Shown here piece by piece: positions 47,352 to 55,184 of a DNA stretch of 64,000 nt. Numbering within the stretch: the stretch's first letter is position 1; each line of letters begins with the position of its first letter. The position numbers were made by a program, and so were the translations under genes. The DNA is taken from the NCBI GenBank assembly GCA_013214705.1, contig JABSRZ010000008.1:62001-126000 (forward strand), read 5' to 3'. The notes beneath the pieces were generated by a model. The model was not told the DNA's origin, did no database searches, and was given only the letters and a program-made list of their open reading frames with translations. This stretch comes from Hyphomicrobiales bacterium (GTDB lineage Bacteria; Pseudomonadota; Alphaproteobacteria; Rhizobiales; OSC116).

Positions 47352-47876
47352 ATGGCCAACAAAACATTAAAAATAAAAATTATTAAGCCTTGCTCTGGAA
47401 TTGGCTTTAACTACCAATTAAACCAAGTTGTGACGTTATCGGCAAAAACCGCTAAACGTTATATTAAAACCAAACATGCCAAACCATTTGTTGCAGATGA
47501 ACATCAAGAATTGATTATTGATGAACTGACCGCAGAAGTTGAAAAGCTGACTGATGCAAATTCCGCATTGATTGAAAAGAATGATGATCTGGCGACCAAG
47601 GTTGAAGCGGTCGAGGGTGAGCTTGTTAAAACTGGTGAAGCTTTGACGGTGGCGAATGATGAACTTGCCAAACTACGGAATATCCCAGTTGATGATGAAA
47701 ATTCGGTTGGTGGTGAAAATGCCGAATCTGATGCGGTAGATGATGACGCAGCGCCCGATGAAAACACGGCGGCGGTTGATGAGGTTGATGAGTCTAGCGC
47801 GCCTGTGACACCAGCTGTAGAAACTGGCAAAGGCGGCAAAAAAACCAAAGCTATGCCAAATAAAAATGGCAAATAG
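47352..47876 (+). CDS. Phage structural-region protein with coiled coil
   Basis: A 174-aa protein after the capsid terminator. Residues 1–45 (IKIIKPCSGIGFNYQLNQVV then KTAKRYIKTKHAKPF) form a small beta domain seen near capsid genes. Residues 55–110 are a heptad coiled coil. The C-terminal 60 residues are acidic Ala/Asp/Glu with a Lys/Gly end. Head-associated accessory protein is likely; exact role unknown. Confidence 0.55.
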   Translation: MANKTLKIKIIKPCSGIGFNYQLNQVVTLSAKTAKRYIKTKHAKPFVADEHQELIIDELTAEVEKLTDANSALIEKNDDLATKVEAVEGELVKTGEALTVANDELAKLRNIPVDDENSVGGENAESDAVDDDAAPDENTAAVDEVDESSAPVTPAVETGKGGKKTKAMPNKNGK

Positions 47877-47934
47877 CTAATTTTTCAAAATTACCAAACC
47901 AACCAAATAAACTGTTTTTAGAATTGGGTCTAAT

Positions 47935-48513
47935 ATGTCCGAATATGCAACATTGCGGGTGCAGGGTGAGCCGGCAACGGCTGTTAGTTTGAAGCTACCA
48001 GCCGTTAAGGCAAATTTGCACATTTTTCATAATACTGATGATGCGCAACTTGAAGGTTTGTTATCGGCTGCGATTGGTTTGCTTGAAAAACAATATGCTG
48101 TTCGTATTTATCGGACGGTAATTTGGTTGAACAGTGAAAAGTTTTGGCCACGTTTGGTGCTTAGACAGGCCACAAATTGCACAGTTGACAGTGTTAATTA
48201 TTTTGATGCTACTGGCGCAGAAAAAACGGTTGATTTGGCAAATGTTCGAAAATGCCAAAATGTACCAAGTTTTGAATATTTGACTATGCGGGCTGGCAAT
48301 GTTTGGCCTGATCATTATCCCGAATTTGGTGATGTAGTGGTTAAATATACATCGGGTTGGGCAGAAGAAATCGCCTTGCCTAAATGTATTTGCCATGCCG
48401 TGCATTTGATTGTTGGGCATTGGTTTAAGCAAGGGGCTGCGGCAACTGAAAAAAAATTGCACATTTTGCCGATGGGTGTTGATGCTTTGATGGGCGAGTA
48501 TAAAACAATATGA
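47935..48513 (+). CDS. Head–tail connector (gp6-like)
   Basis: A 192-aa adaptor of the HK97 gp6 / phiE125 gp8 type. LPAVKANLHIFHNTDDAQLEGLLSAAIGLLEKQ is the usual N-terminal helix pair. The middle is beta-rich, and LPKCICHAVHLIVGHWFKQG matches the conserved C-terminal helix. It sits on the portal to join head and tail. It overlaps the next gene by four bases. Confidence 0.8.
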   Translation: MSEYATLRVQGEPATAVSLKLPAVKANLHIFHNTDDAQLEGLLSAAIGLLEKQYAVRIYRTVIWLNSEKFWPRLVLRQATNCTVDSVNYFDATGAEKTVDLANVRKCQNVPSFEYLTMRAGNVWPDHYPEFGDVVVKYTSGWAEEIALPKCICHAVHLIVGHWFKQGAAATEKKLHILPMGVDALMGEYKTI

Positions 48514-48851
48514 CTTTTAACGATATAATTATGCTGCGCCGCAAGGCGGTTTCGACCGATAGCATGGGCGGGCAGGATGGTGAATATGCCGATTTGCAAT
48601 TGGCTCATGCCACCATTACGCCAATTCGTGCGAAAAGTGGATTGATGGAAGGTGGCAAAAAAGCCATTGGAACATACAAGCTTGTGACATGGGCGGCGGC
48701 ATTTGCTGATGCTGGTGTTGATGGTGTGCAGCAGGGTGACCAATTTATTTGGCAAACCAATGGCGATAAGGTGCTTAATTTTGAAGTGCAGCACCATAAA
48801 CCATTTGGCGATGCGTTTGCCGAATATGAGGTGACTTTGACCGAAGGGTAG
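48510..48851 (+). CDS. Head–tail adaptor / head closure protein
   Basis: A 113-aa beta-rich protein: DIIMLRRKAVSTDSMGGQDGEYADL, ATITPIRAKSG, then YKLVTWAAAFADAG and QGDQFIWQTNGDKVLNFE. This fits the SPP1 gp16-like head-closure family, and its position between gp6-like and gp10-like genes agrees. Confidence 0.72.
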   Translation: MTFNDIIMLRRKAVSTDSMGGQDGEYADLQLAHATITPIRAKSGLMEGGKKAIGTYKLVTWAAAFADAGVDGVQQGDQFIWQTNGDKVLNFEVQHHKPFGDAFAEYEVTLTEG

Positions 48852-48860
48852 GGCTGCAAT

Positions 48861-49298
48861 ATGGCAAAAACATTTATACCAATTAAGACATTGCGCCGCA
48901 AACTTATGGCCATGCCTGATGAGATTAAAAATGATGTTCAAAAAGCCATAGATGTTGGCGCGCTAGAATTTGCCAATGCTGCCAGATCGGCAACACCGCA
49001 TGGGCAAACCGGTCAATTGGCCAAAGGCATTAAGGTATTGGATGCTGACGCTGTAAAGCGTGGTGCGGCAATTGAAGGTGCTAAACATGATGCCATGCGG
49101 GTGCGGGTTGAAAACCAAACTTTTTACGCGCCAATGGTTGAGCATGGACATGACATGGTAAACCCAAAAACGGGCGATCTCATTGGCAGAGTTGCCAAAA
49201 GAGACACGTTTTACCCAACATGGAAAAGCATGAAGCGGCGGGTAAATAGCCGCATTACACGGTCGATAACCAAGGCCATTAAGCGCGTTTGGTTTTAA
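48861..49298 (+). CDS. HK97 gp10-like tail-component protein
   Basis: A 145-aa protein with the family pattern KAIDVGALEFANAARSATPHGQTGQL, then FYAPMVEHGHDMVNPKTG and a basic end (STMKRRVNSRITRSI-type helix). HK97 gp10-like proteins join the connector and tail terminator. Confidence 0.75.
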   Translation: MAKTFIPIKTLRRKLMAMPDEIKNDVQKAIDVGALEFANAARSATPHGQTGQLAKGIKVLDADAVKRGAAIEGAKHDAMRVRVENQTFYAPMVEHGHDMVNPKTGDLIGRVAKRDTFYPTWKSMKRRVNSRITRSITKAIKRVWF

Positions 49299-49317
49299 AT
49301 TAATTTGGAAATTTAAC

Positions 49318-49722
49318 ATGAGTTTATTCACTGTGCCATTGGCAGAGGCAGTTATTGCTGCGCTCAAAGCTAAACCAATATGCGCGGGGCGGGTGCATAG
49401 TTTTGTGCCAAAAAAAGAGACAAAACCATATGTATTGGTGACAGATTTTAACGGCCGATATGACCATGCGCAGGGCGTGTATGTGGTGAATGAGCAATTT
49501 AGTATTAAGATTTTTGACGATGCCGAAACGTTAAAAAAAGGTATGGAAATTCGGCAAGAAATTACTGAAATTCTAACTGATGAAGCATTTGAGGTGGCAG
49601 GCGCTGGCTTGGTGTTAATGAGTGTAATTTCGGAAATAGCAGGCTTTGACCATGATGGTGATGGCAGTGAAACTTTTGCGCGATTTAACGCGCTTTTACA
49701 TAAGGAATTAGACAATGGGTGA
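49318..49722 (+). CDS. Tail terminator (DUF3168-like)
   Basis: A 134-aa protein: AEAVIAALKAKP, RVHSFVPKKETKPYVLV, then FSIKIFDDAETLKKGMEIRQEI and a late FARFNALLHKEL. Strand and helix order match the DUF3168/gpU-type tail terminator that caps the tail tube. It overlaps the tube gene by eight bases. Confidence 0.7.
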   Translation: MSLFTVPLAEAVIAALKAKPICAGRVHSFVPKKETKPYVLVTDFNGRYDHAQGVYVVNEQFSIKIFDDAETLKKGMEIRQEITEILTDEAFEVAGAGLVLMSVISEIAGFDHDGDGSETFARFNALLHKELDNG

Positions 49723-50143
49723 AAAAGCACGGAGCATGGGTTTTAAAATGGAAGACCCCGGACTTCCTGGCACATTTATTTTTGCGTTTGGTATTAAGTC
49801 CACCAGTTTTGAACGTTCAACAAATATGGTTGATACAACTGTGCCTGATGCCGATGACCCTTCATTGCCAATTAACAAAACGGTGCGCCCCGGCATGAAG
49901 GAATTAAGCATCGAAGGTGATGGCTTATTCCAAGACCATATAACGTATCAAACTATTAACGCGGCATATGAAGGTCAAAATGCGCTTGTTGGTAAATTGC
50001 TGGTGCCGGGTTTGGGCGAGTTTACCTGTGCAGCTGGTTGGCATATCAATAAATTGAGCCTTAGTGGTGATATGGAAGATGATTTGGCCATGAGCATTGG
50101 TTTTGAACCTGCTGGGCAATATGTATTTACGGCCGAAGCGTAA
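49715..50143 (+). CDS. Major tail tube protein
   Basis: A 142-aa beta protein of the TP901-1/lambda V kind: SFERSTNMVDTTVPDADDP, ELSIEGDGLFQD, LLVPGLGEFTCAAGWHINKLSLSGDMED. Position between the tail terminator and the tail chaperones confirms it as the tube subunit. Confidence 0.8.
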   Translation: MGEKARSMGFKMEDPGLPGTFIFAFGIKSTSFERSTNMVDTTVPDADDPSLPINKTVRPGMKELSIEGDGLFQDHITYQTINAAYEGQNALVGKLLVPGLGEFTCAAGWHINKLSLSGDMEDDLAMSIGFEPAGQYVFTAEA

Positions 50144-50180
50144 GCAACCTGTAATTTAAACATTTTTGAAACGGAAAATT

Positions 50181-50537
50181 ATGGACGATTTACAACAAGG
50201 CGAAGTGCCTTTTATTGTGGGTGGTAAAGCCTTCACAGCCACTATGAATATTGGTGCGATTGAAGCAATTCAAGAAGAATTTGAGCAAGATGCTTTTCAT
50301 TTAATTGACGAAATTAAGGCAAATTTTGCCTTTCATAGATTTGGGAAATTGATTGAGGTTATTTTAATCTCAAATGGGCTGGAAAAAGAAAAGCACCCAG
50401 ATTTTACCAAAGCCTCTGTGCAAGGATTAATCGGTTTGGTGGATAAATTGACTATTGGCACGCTTGGTGGTGGGGAAGTGGATGCGCCTGAAAAAAAGCC
50501 ACCAAAAAAGACGGCCAAGAAAGCCAAGGTGGATTGA
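50181..50537 (+). CDS. Tail assembly chaperone (G-type)
   Basis: A 118-aa protein directly before the tape measure. VPFIVGGKAFTATMNIGAIEAIQEE resembles the GTA-family tail chaperones. The C-terminus is Lys/Pro-rich and is encoded by two in-frame A AAA AAG heptamers, which are classic -1 slippery sequences. ATG at 50181 has GGAAA upstream; the frame is open from TTG 50166. Confidence 0.7.
   Translation: MDDLQQGEVPFIVGGKAFTATMNIGAIEAIQEEFEQDAFHLIDEIKANFAFHRFGKLIEVILISNGLEKEKHPDFTKASVQGLIGLVDKLTIGTLGGGEVDAPEKKPPKKTAKKAKVD
50492..50510 (+). other. Probable -1 ribosomal frameshift site
   Basis: Two slippery heptamers A AAA AAG (50492–50498 and 50504–50510) are both in the chaperone frame. The -1 frame has a stop at 50489–50491 and is then open through 50722. 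A CCACC/GGTGG stem with an inner GGC/GCC follows the first heptamer. A shift would fuse the two chaperone genes into about 180 aa. Confidence 0.65.
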
Positions 50538-50722
50538 CGGACTATTATGAATTGCTGGGGTTTGCGATTGCAAACCTTGGCATTTCGGCGCGCGAGTTTT
50601 GGCGCATGACCATGCGTGAATATGCAGCCGCTCACAAAGCTTGGCTGCGCATGAATGGTTTTGATGAAGCTGCACCGCAACAAATGAGCAGGGATGAAAT
50701 GGCTGAGTTGGCCAATCTCTAA
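50534..50722 (+). CDS. Tail assembly chaperone extension (T-type)
   Basis: About 62 aa (YYELLGFAIANLGISAREFW, then MREYAAAHKAWLRMNG). This resembles the small tail chaperones with an E/R-F-W-x-M-T core in GTA and siphoviruses. It has no ATG; only a TTG overlapping the upstream stop. It lies in the -1 frame of the upstream gene, so expression mainly as a frameshift fusion (G–GT) is likely. Confidence 0.65.
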   Translation: MTDYYELLGFAIANLGISAREFWRMTMREYAAAHKAWLRMNGFDEAAPQQMSRDEMAELANL

Positions 50723-50737
50723 TAAGGATTTTTTACC

Positions 50738-53662
50738 GTGAATGACAATTCAAACATTGTTGCAATTGACATAACTGCTGACCCTAGTAAAGCCGAAAAA
50801 GGTTTTGCAAGGGTTTTAAAGGGCGTTGATAAACTTGATGGCGCGGCTGACCAAGCCAAAAGAGCCATGAGGGGCATGTTTGATATAAAATCATCATCGG
50901 GCAATTATCGTGGGTTGGTGAATGCGGCGGCTGCCACAACTAGAAAATATGCAACGGCTACTGAACTCGCCAGACATGAAATGAAAAGCCTTGAAAACCA
51001 ATTTAAAAACACAACTTTGGATGCCAAAATATATAACCGCGCAATGGCAGCACAAAGAAAAATACTAGCATCTAGCGCCGTTGCCACAAAAACGCAAGCC
51101 AGCGCTATAGGTAGGTTGACTGCAAAAGTCAGAGGTCTAAGTTTGGGTTATTACGCGCTTGGCGCTGCTATGGCTGTGGCTTTTGCCGCCCGGGGTGTGA
51201 AGGTGCATTTAGACAGCTATTCCAGCCTACAAAGCCAATTAAAACTAATTGTTGGTGAGCATGGCAATGTGAATGCCGCCATGCAAAAGAATTTTGAATT
51301 AAGCAAAAAAACCTTTGGTAGTTTTGATGGCACGGTTAACGCTTATGCCCGTATAAGCCGAAGTGTAAAACAGCTTAACAAAAGCGAGGCTGCTCGCTTA
51401 CAAGTTGTTAGCAATATTAATAAAGCCATGGCAATTGGCGGCACGACTGCGCAGGAAGCCAAAAGCGCCATTACACAATTGGGGCAGGGTTTGGCCTCTG
51501 ACCGGTTGGCGGGTGATGAGCTAAAATCTATTTTGGAAAATGCACCACGCTTGGCTGAAGCCATTGCCAATGGTATGGATGTTAGCATTGGTAAATTGCG
51601 CGAAATGGGTGCGGCTGGTGAACTAACCAGCCAAAAAGTTTTTGAAGCTTTGTTAAGCCAAACTCAAAAATTAGATAAAGAATTTGAAAGCGTTGCCAAA
51701 AAGATTGACCAAAGCATGATTGGTGTTGCTGGCAGCATGACCATGACCATTGGCAAACTTGATGCAATGTATGACATAAGTGGCAAAGTGGTTGCTGGGT
51801 TTGATGGCATGGCATCTGCAATTGAGGCTATTCCAGAATATATGAGTTATATTGAAGTTGGCGCGGTTGCGGCGGCGGCGGCAGTGACAGCAAGCCTTTT
51901 GCCAGCATTGGGGGCGGCTGTGGCTGTGGCTGCGGCATTTGCAATTAGCCCATTTGGATTGTTTGTTATTGGTGCTGCTGCGGCGGCAACTTCACTTATG
52001 GCCATAAATGCCGCGTTTGGTGATGTGATACCATTGGCAGAGCGTTTATCTGATGTTGATGTAAGTCTTGCCAACACAACAGATATTGCCACAAAAGCGC
52101 AATATGGTTTAACCCAAGCGTTGCGGGCTAGAGGCCGAGAAATGGCAAGTTTGGATGTAACTAACGCTCTGGGCATAAGGAATGATGCGACCACAAAAGT
52201 TAGTGCGCTAGATATTGAAATGGGCGCGGCTACGAACGCAACTACGGCTTATGGGCATTTTTCAACCGCTGAGATAGAAGAATGGCGTGCCGATGTAAAA
52301 TCAAAATTATCTAGTGCCAATACTGAACTTACAAAAGCCACAACACAATATGAGTTGTCTATGGACAATCTTGCGAAAATTAGTGATGCGGAAATTATTG
52401 ATTATTCTGGCCAAGGTGGTGGCGGTGTTGCGGCGCTGGCTAAAAAACAAGCCGGTGACATAAAGACTGCTTTGAAAACTCTTGAGCGGCCCATTGACCG
52501 ACTTGCCAACAAGGGCAAAGAATTAAAAAAATGGTTGAATGAAGGGCATATTGATCAAAAGACACATGATAAATTATTTAGCAAAGCAAGGGATGCATAT
52601 AAACAAGAATTAGATACCCTTGAAAAAAGATCAGCCGGCTACAAACTTCAAGATGAGGCAAACCGACTTTTGGACAGCCATTTAACCACGCAGCAACAGG
52701 TTGAAAAAAGTATTGCCAATATAAACCGTTTGAAAAAAGCGGGTGTTTTGAGCGATGCGCAGGCCATAGCCATGATTGCGCAGGAACGGGAAAAAGCCGC
52801 CAAAGTTGGCGCAGGCGGCAGAAAATCTACCCTTAAAGCCGCAGATGCCAGCGCCATAAGCCTTATTGAAAAATATGGTTCTGCTGCTGATAAGGCGCAG
52901 GCTGCGGCCAATGCTTATGGTGTTGAAATGGGCAAGGTGAATGTGCTTTTGGCAAAGGGCAAAATTGACCAAGAAACCTATAATAATGCAGTTGATGGCG
53001 TTAAAAGCGTTTATGAGCGCGCCAAAGGTGCGGCCGCTGATTATGCCAGTGTTGTTGGCACTATTATGGATGGTGTTAAATCGACCTTAAAAGGCGTGTT
53101 TAGCGAAATATTCAAAAATGGCAAACTAACCATGAAAAGCCTTGCTGACATGGTTGGCAATATGATGAACCGCATATTTGACAAAGTTATGGGGCTGGCA
53201 ATTGATGGCATTTTTGCCTCATTTGGTGTGCCTACAATGGGCAAAAAAGACGGTGGTTATATTCAAGCGTTTGCGAGTGGCGGCGGTGTAAGGGGTGCTG
53301 GCACGGGGCGTAGTGACAGCATCCACGCCATGTTGTCGGATGGTGAATTTGTTGTTAATGCCCCCGCCACGGCCAAGAATAGAGCCATACTTGAACAAAT
53401 TAATAGTGGCTCAAAGCTTGCGATTGCAAAAGGTGGTGGCGGGGCTATGCGTGCGGCCAATATGAATGTGGCGGCGCTGCAACCGATAATCAATTTTAAA
53501 GTGATTAATCATGTTGCTCACGATACGCAAGTGACTGGCAGCCAAAATAGTAAAGGTGATTTGGTGGTTGAAATAACCCGCGCTGTTGAAGGTCAGATTG
53601 CGCAGAATGTAAGTGATGGAATCAGCCCGATTACACCGGCAATTAAATCGCAATTAGGTTAG
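50738..53662 (+). CDS. Tape measure protein
   Basis: A 974-aa tail-length ruler starting at GTG. The TMP_3-type region is at about 150–330 (ITQLGQGLASDRLAGDELKS, NAPRLAEAIANGM). Hydrophobic helices follow at about 370–430, then long coiled-coil stretches. The C-terminus has GYIQAFASGGGVRGAGTGRSD and MLSDGEFVVNAPATAK, a common siphovirus tape-measure ending. Length would predict a tail of roughly 145 nm at about 1.5 Å per residue. Confidence 0.92.
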   Translation: MNDNSNIVAIDITADPSKAEKGFARVLKGVDKLDGAADQAKRAMRGMFDIKSSSGNYRGLVNAAAATTRKYATATELARHEMKSLENQFKNTTLDAKIYNRAMAAQRKILASSAVATKTQASAIGRLTAKVRGLSLGYYALGAAMAVAFAARGVKVHLDSYSSLQSQLKLIVGEHGNVNAAMQKNFELSKKTFGSFDGTVNAYARISRSVKQLNKSEAARLQVVSNINKAMAIGGTTAQEAKSAITQLGQGLASDRLAGDELKSILENAPRLAEAIANGMDVSIGKLREMGAAGELTSQKVFEALLSQTQKLDKEFESVAKKIDQSMIGVAGSMTMTIGKLDAMYDISGKVVAGFDGMASAIEAIPEYMSYIEVGAVAAAAAVTASLLPALGAAVAVAAAFAISPFGLFVIGAAAAATSLMAINAAFGDVIPLAERLSDVDVSLANTTDIATKAQYGLTQALRARGREMASLDVTNALGIRNDATTKVSALDIEMGAATNATTAYGHFSTAEIEEWRADVKSKLSSANTELTKATTQYELSMDNLAKISDAEIIDYSGQGGGGVAALAKKQAGDIKTALKTLERPIDRLANKGKELKKWLNEGHIDQKTHDKLFSKARDAYKQELDTLEKRSAGYKLQDEANRLLDSHLTTQQQVEKSIANINRLKKAGVLSDAQAIAMIAQEREKAAKVGAGGRKSTLKAADASAISLIEKYGSAADKAQAAANAYGVEMGKVNVLLAKGKIDQETYNNAVDGVKSVYERAKGAAADYASVVGTIMDGVKSTLKGVFSEIFKNGKLTMKSLADMVGNMMNRIFDKVMGLAIDGIFASFGVPTMGKKDGGYIQAFASGGGVRGAGTGRSDSIHAMLSDGEFVVNAPATAKNRAILEQINSGSKLAIAKGGGGAMRAANMNVAALQPIINFKVINHVAHDTQVTGSQNSKGDLVVEITRAVEGQIAQNVSDGISPITPAIKSQLG

Positions 53663-53673
53663 GAAAAAATGCA

Positions 53674-54171
53674 ATGATTCAGTGGCCAGATGTTTTAAGT
53701 GGTAAATCGCAAAGTCTGCTTAGCAAAAACAGTATGACACCTGTCGATACCAATATTCGCACCAAAATGGCGGCGGGGGCTGACCGTGTGCGGCGTGGTA
53801 CGGGCGTTTTGCGTTATGAGGTGAATTGGGGCGCTATTTTAACCCAAGATGAATTTGATGTTTTTATGTTTTTTTATGACGTGGTGTTGGGCCACGGGAG
53901 TAAATTTTTTGAAATGGATAATATTATTCATGCCAAGGGAAATGAAAAACTTAAATATAGATTTATTGGCCCCTATAACATGCCCACACGCTTGGACAGC
54001 AAAACTTACACCGTGAATGCCAAATTTGAAGTACAAAGCGTGAGCTTGATAACCAGCAATGATTTATTCTTGCTAGAAGAATGGGGCATTAACGGCGTTG
54101 GGGATATGGCGGCGGCCATTGACCCGATTGACCTACGTCCGGCGCTTGATATTTATGGAGCGATGATATGA
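53674..54171 (+). CDS. Minor tail protein (distal tail type)
   Basis: A 165-aa protein after the tape measure: MIQWPDVLSGKSQSLLS, RVRRGTGVLRYEVNWGAILTQDEFDVFMFFYD, LGHGSKFFEMDN. This fits the small tail-tip proteins that follow the tape measure in lambda-like and GTA tails. It overlaps the next start by four bases. Confidence 0.65.
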   Translation: MIQWPDVLSGKSQSLLSKNSMTPVDTNIRTKMAAGADRVRRGTGVLRYEVNWGAILTQDEFDVFMFFYDVVLGHGSKFFEMDNIIHAKGNEKLKYRFIGPYNMPTRLDSKTYTVNAKFEVQSVSLITSNDLFLLEEWGINGVGDMAAAIDPIDLRPALDIYGAMI

Positions 54172-54758
54172 GTTTTAGTGCTGATGATGCCTATAAAGAC
54201 AGCTTGGCGCAAGTGACAGATGTTTATGAAGTGTTTAGCGTGTTGAGCTTGTATTATGATGGCATGGTTGATGAGCTAGGCAACCCAACCGAAGCTTATA
54301 TTTATAGCGGCGTGGTAACGCCAGATGAATATGATGATGAAGCCATTGCCTATAAAGATATTATGATCGAGGCGGGGGCGGTTGTGAAAGCTGGGCAAGT
54401 GGTCAAGGCGGTGCAAATGCCGTTTGAATATGAAGGTGCGCCAACCCATGATGCGGGTTATTTTAGTTTCAAAATTAAGATTGCCAATATTAACCGGGTG
54501 ATTGCCAAATATAGCCGGGCGGCAATGGAAGCCGGGCAGGAAGTTTATGCGCATTTTAGAGTTTATAAAAGTGATGACCCGCTGGGCAGTTTGGTTGAAC
54601 GGCCAGTTTCGCTTGCTTTAAAATTTGTGAGTTTGGCCAATGGCGTTGCCACGGCCGAAGTGACAATGAAAGCGGCTAATCTAGCCAATACAAAATGGCC
54701 AATGCGCGAATTTGATATGCAGAATTTTGGGGCGCTATACAGCCGAAACGGCAGTTAA
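54168..54758 (+). CDS. Minor tail protein (DUF1833-like)
   Basis: A 196-aa beta-rich protein. ADDAYKDSLAQVTDVYEVF at the start, FKIKIANINRVIAKYSRAAM in the middle, then VYAHFRVYKSDDPLGSLVERPV and EVTMKAANLANTKWP at the end match the DUF1833 layout of siphovirus tail tips. It is immediately followed by the NlpC/P60 gene, as usual. Confidence 0.72.
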   Translation: MSFSADDAYKDSLAQVTDVYEVFSVLSLYYDGMVDELGNPTEAYIYSGVVTPDEYDDEAIAYKDIMIEAGAVVKAGQVVKAVQMPFEYEGAPTHDAGYFSFKIKIANINRVIAKYSRAAMEAGQEVYAHFRVYKSDDPLGSLVERPVSLALKFVSLANGVATAEVTMKAANLANTKWPMREFDMQNFGALYSRNGS

Positions 54759-55184
54759 ATGAATCAGATAATTTATGATTATATCGGCATGCCTTGGCAA
54801 CTTGGCGGGCACGGCGATGGTGCGTTTGATTGTTGGGGTTTATGCCGACATGTTTGGAAAACACATTTTAAAATAGATGTGCCATTAATGCCGGTAGAGG
54901 CAACCAGCCGCCAACATTATGCTTTGAAATTTCGGCATGAAATGAACCGGATGAAGCAAAGTTTTGCTGCATGGATTCAAGTGTATGAACCACAAAATGG
55001 CGATGCTGTTTTGATGGCAATGTTTGATGGCCATATTTGCCATATTGGGGTTTATTTTGATTTAAATGATGGCGGTGTTTTGCATGCCATTGAAGGCGGC
55101 GGCACGCAATTCAGCAGTTTTAAACAGTTAGAAAATTTAGGCTTTAAGCCAAAGGTGATTTTGAGATATGAGCGAAACATATAA
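54759..55184 (+). CDS. NlpC/P60 tail-tip peptidase
   Basis: A 141-aa cysteine peptidase. The catalytic Cys is in GAFDCWGLCRHVW, the His in GHICHIGVYF, and the polar residue near VLHAIEGGGTQF. It corresponds to the lambda K / GTA peptidase that helps cross peptidoglycan during entry or assembles the tip. It overlaps the J-like gene by 17 bases. Confidence 0.88.
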   Translation: MNQIIYDYIGMPWQLGGHGDGAFDCWGLCRHVWKTHFKIDVPLMPVEATSRQHYALKFRHEMNRMKQSFAAWIQVYEPQNGDAVLMAMFDGHICHIGVYFDLNDGGVLHAIEGGGTQFSSFKQLENLGFKPKVILRYERNI

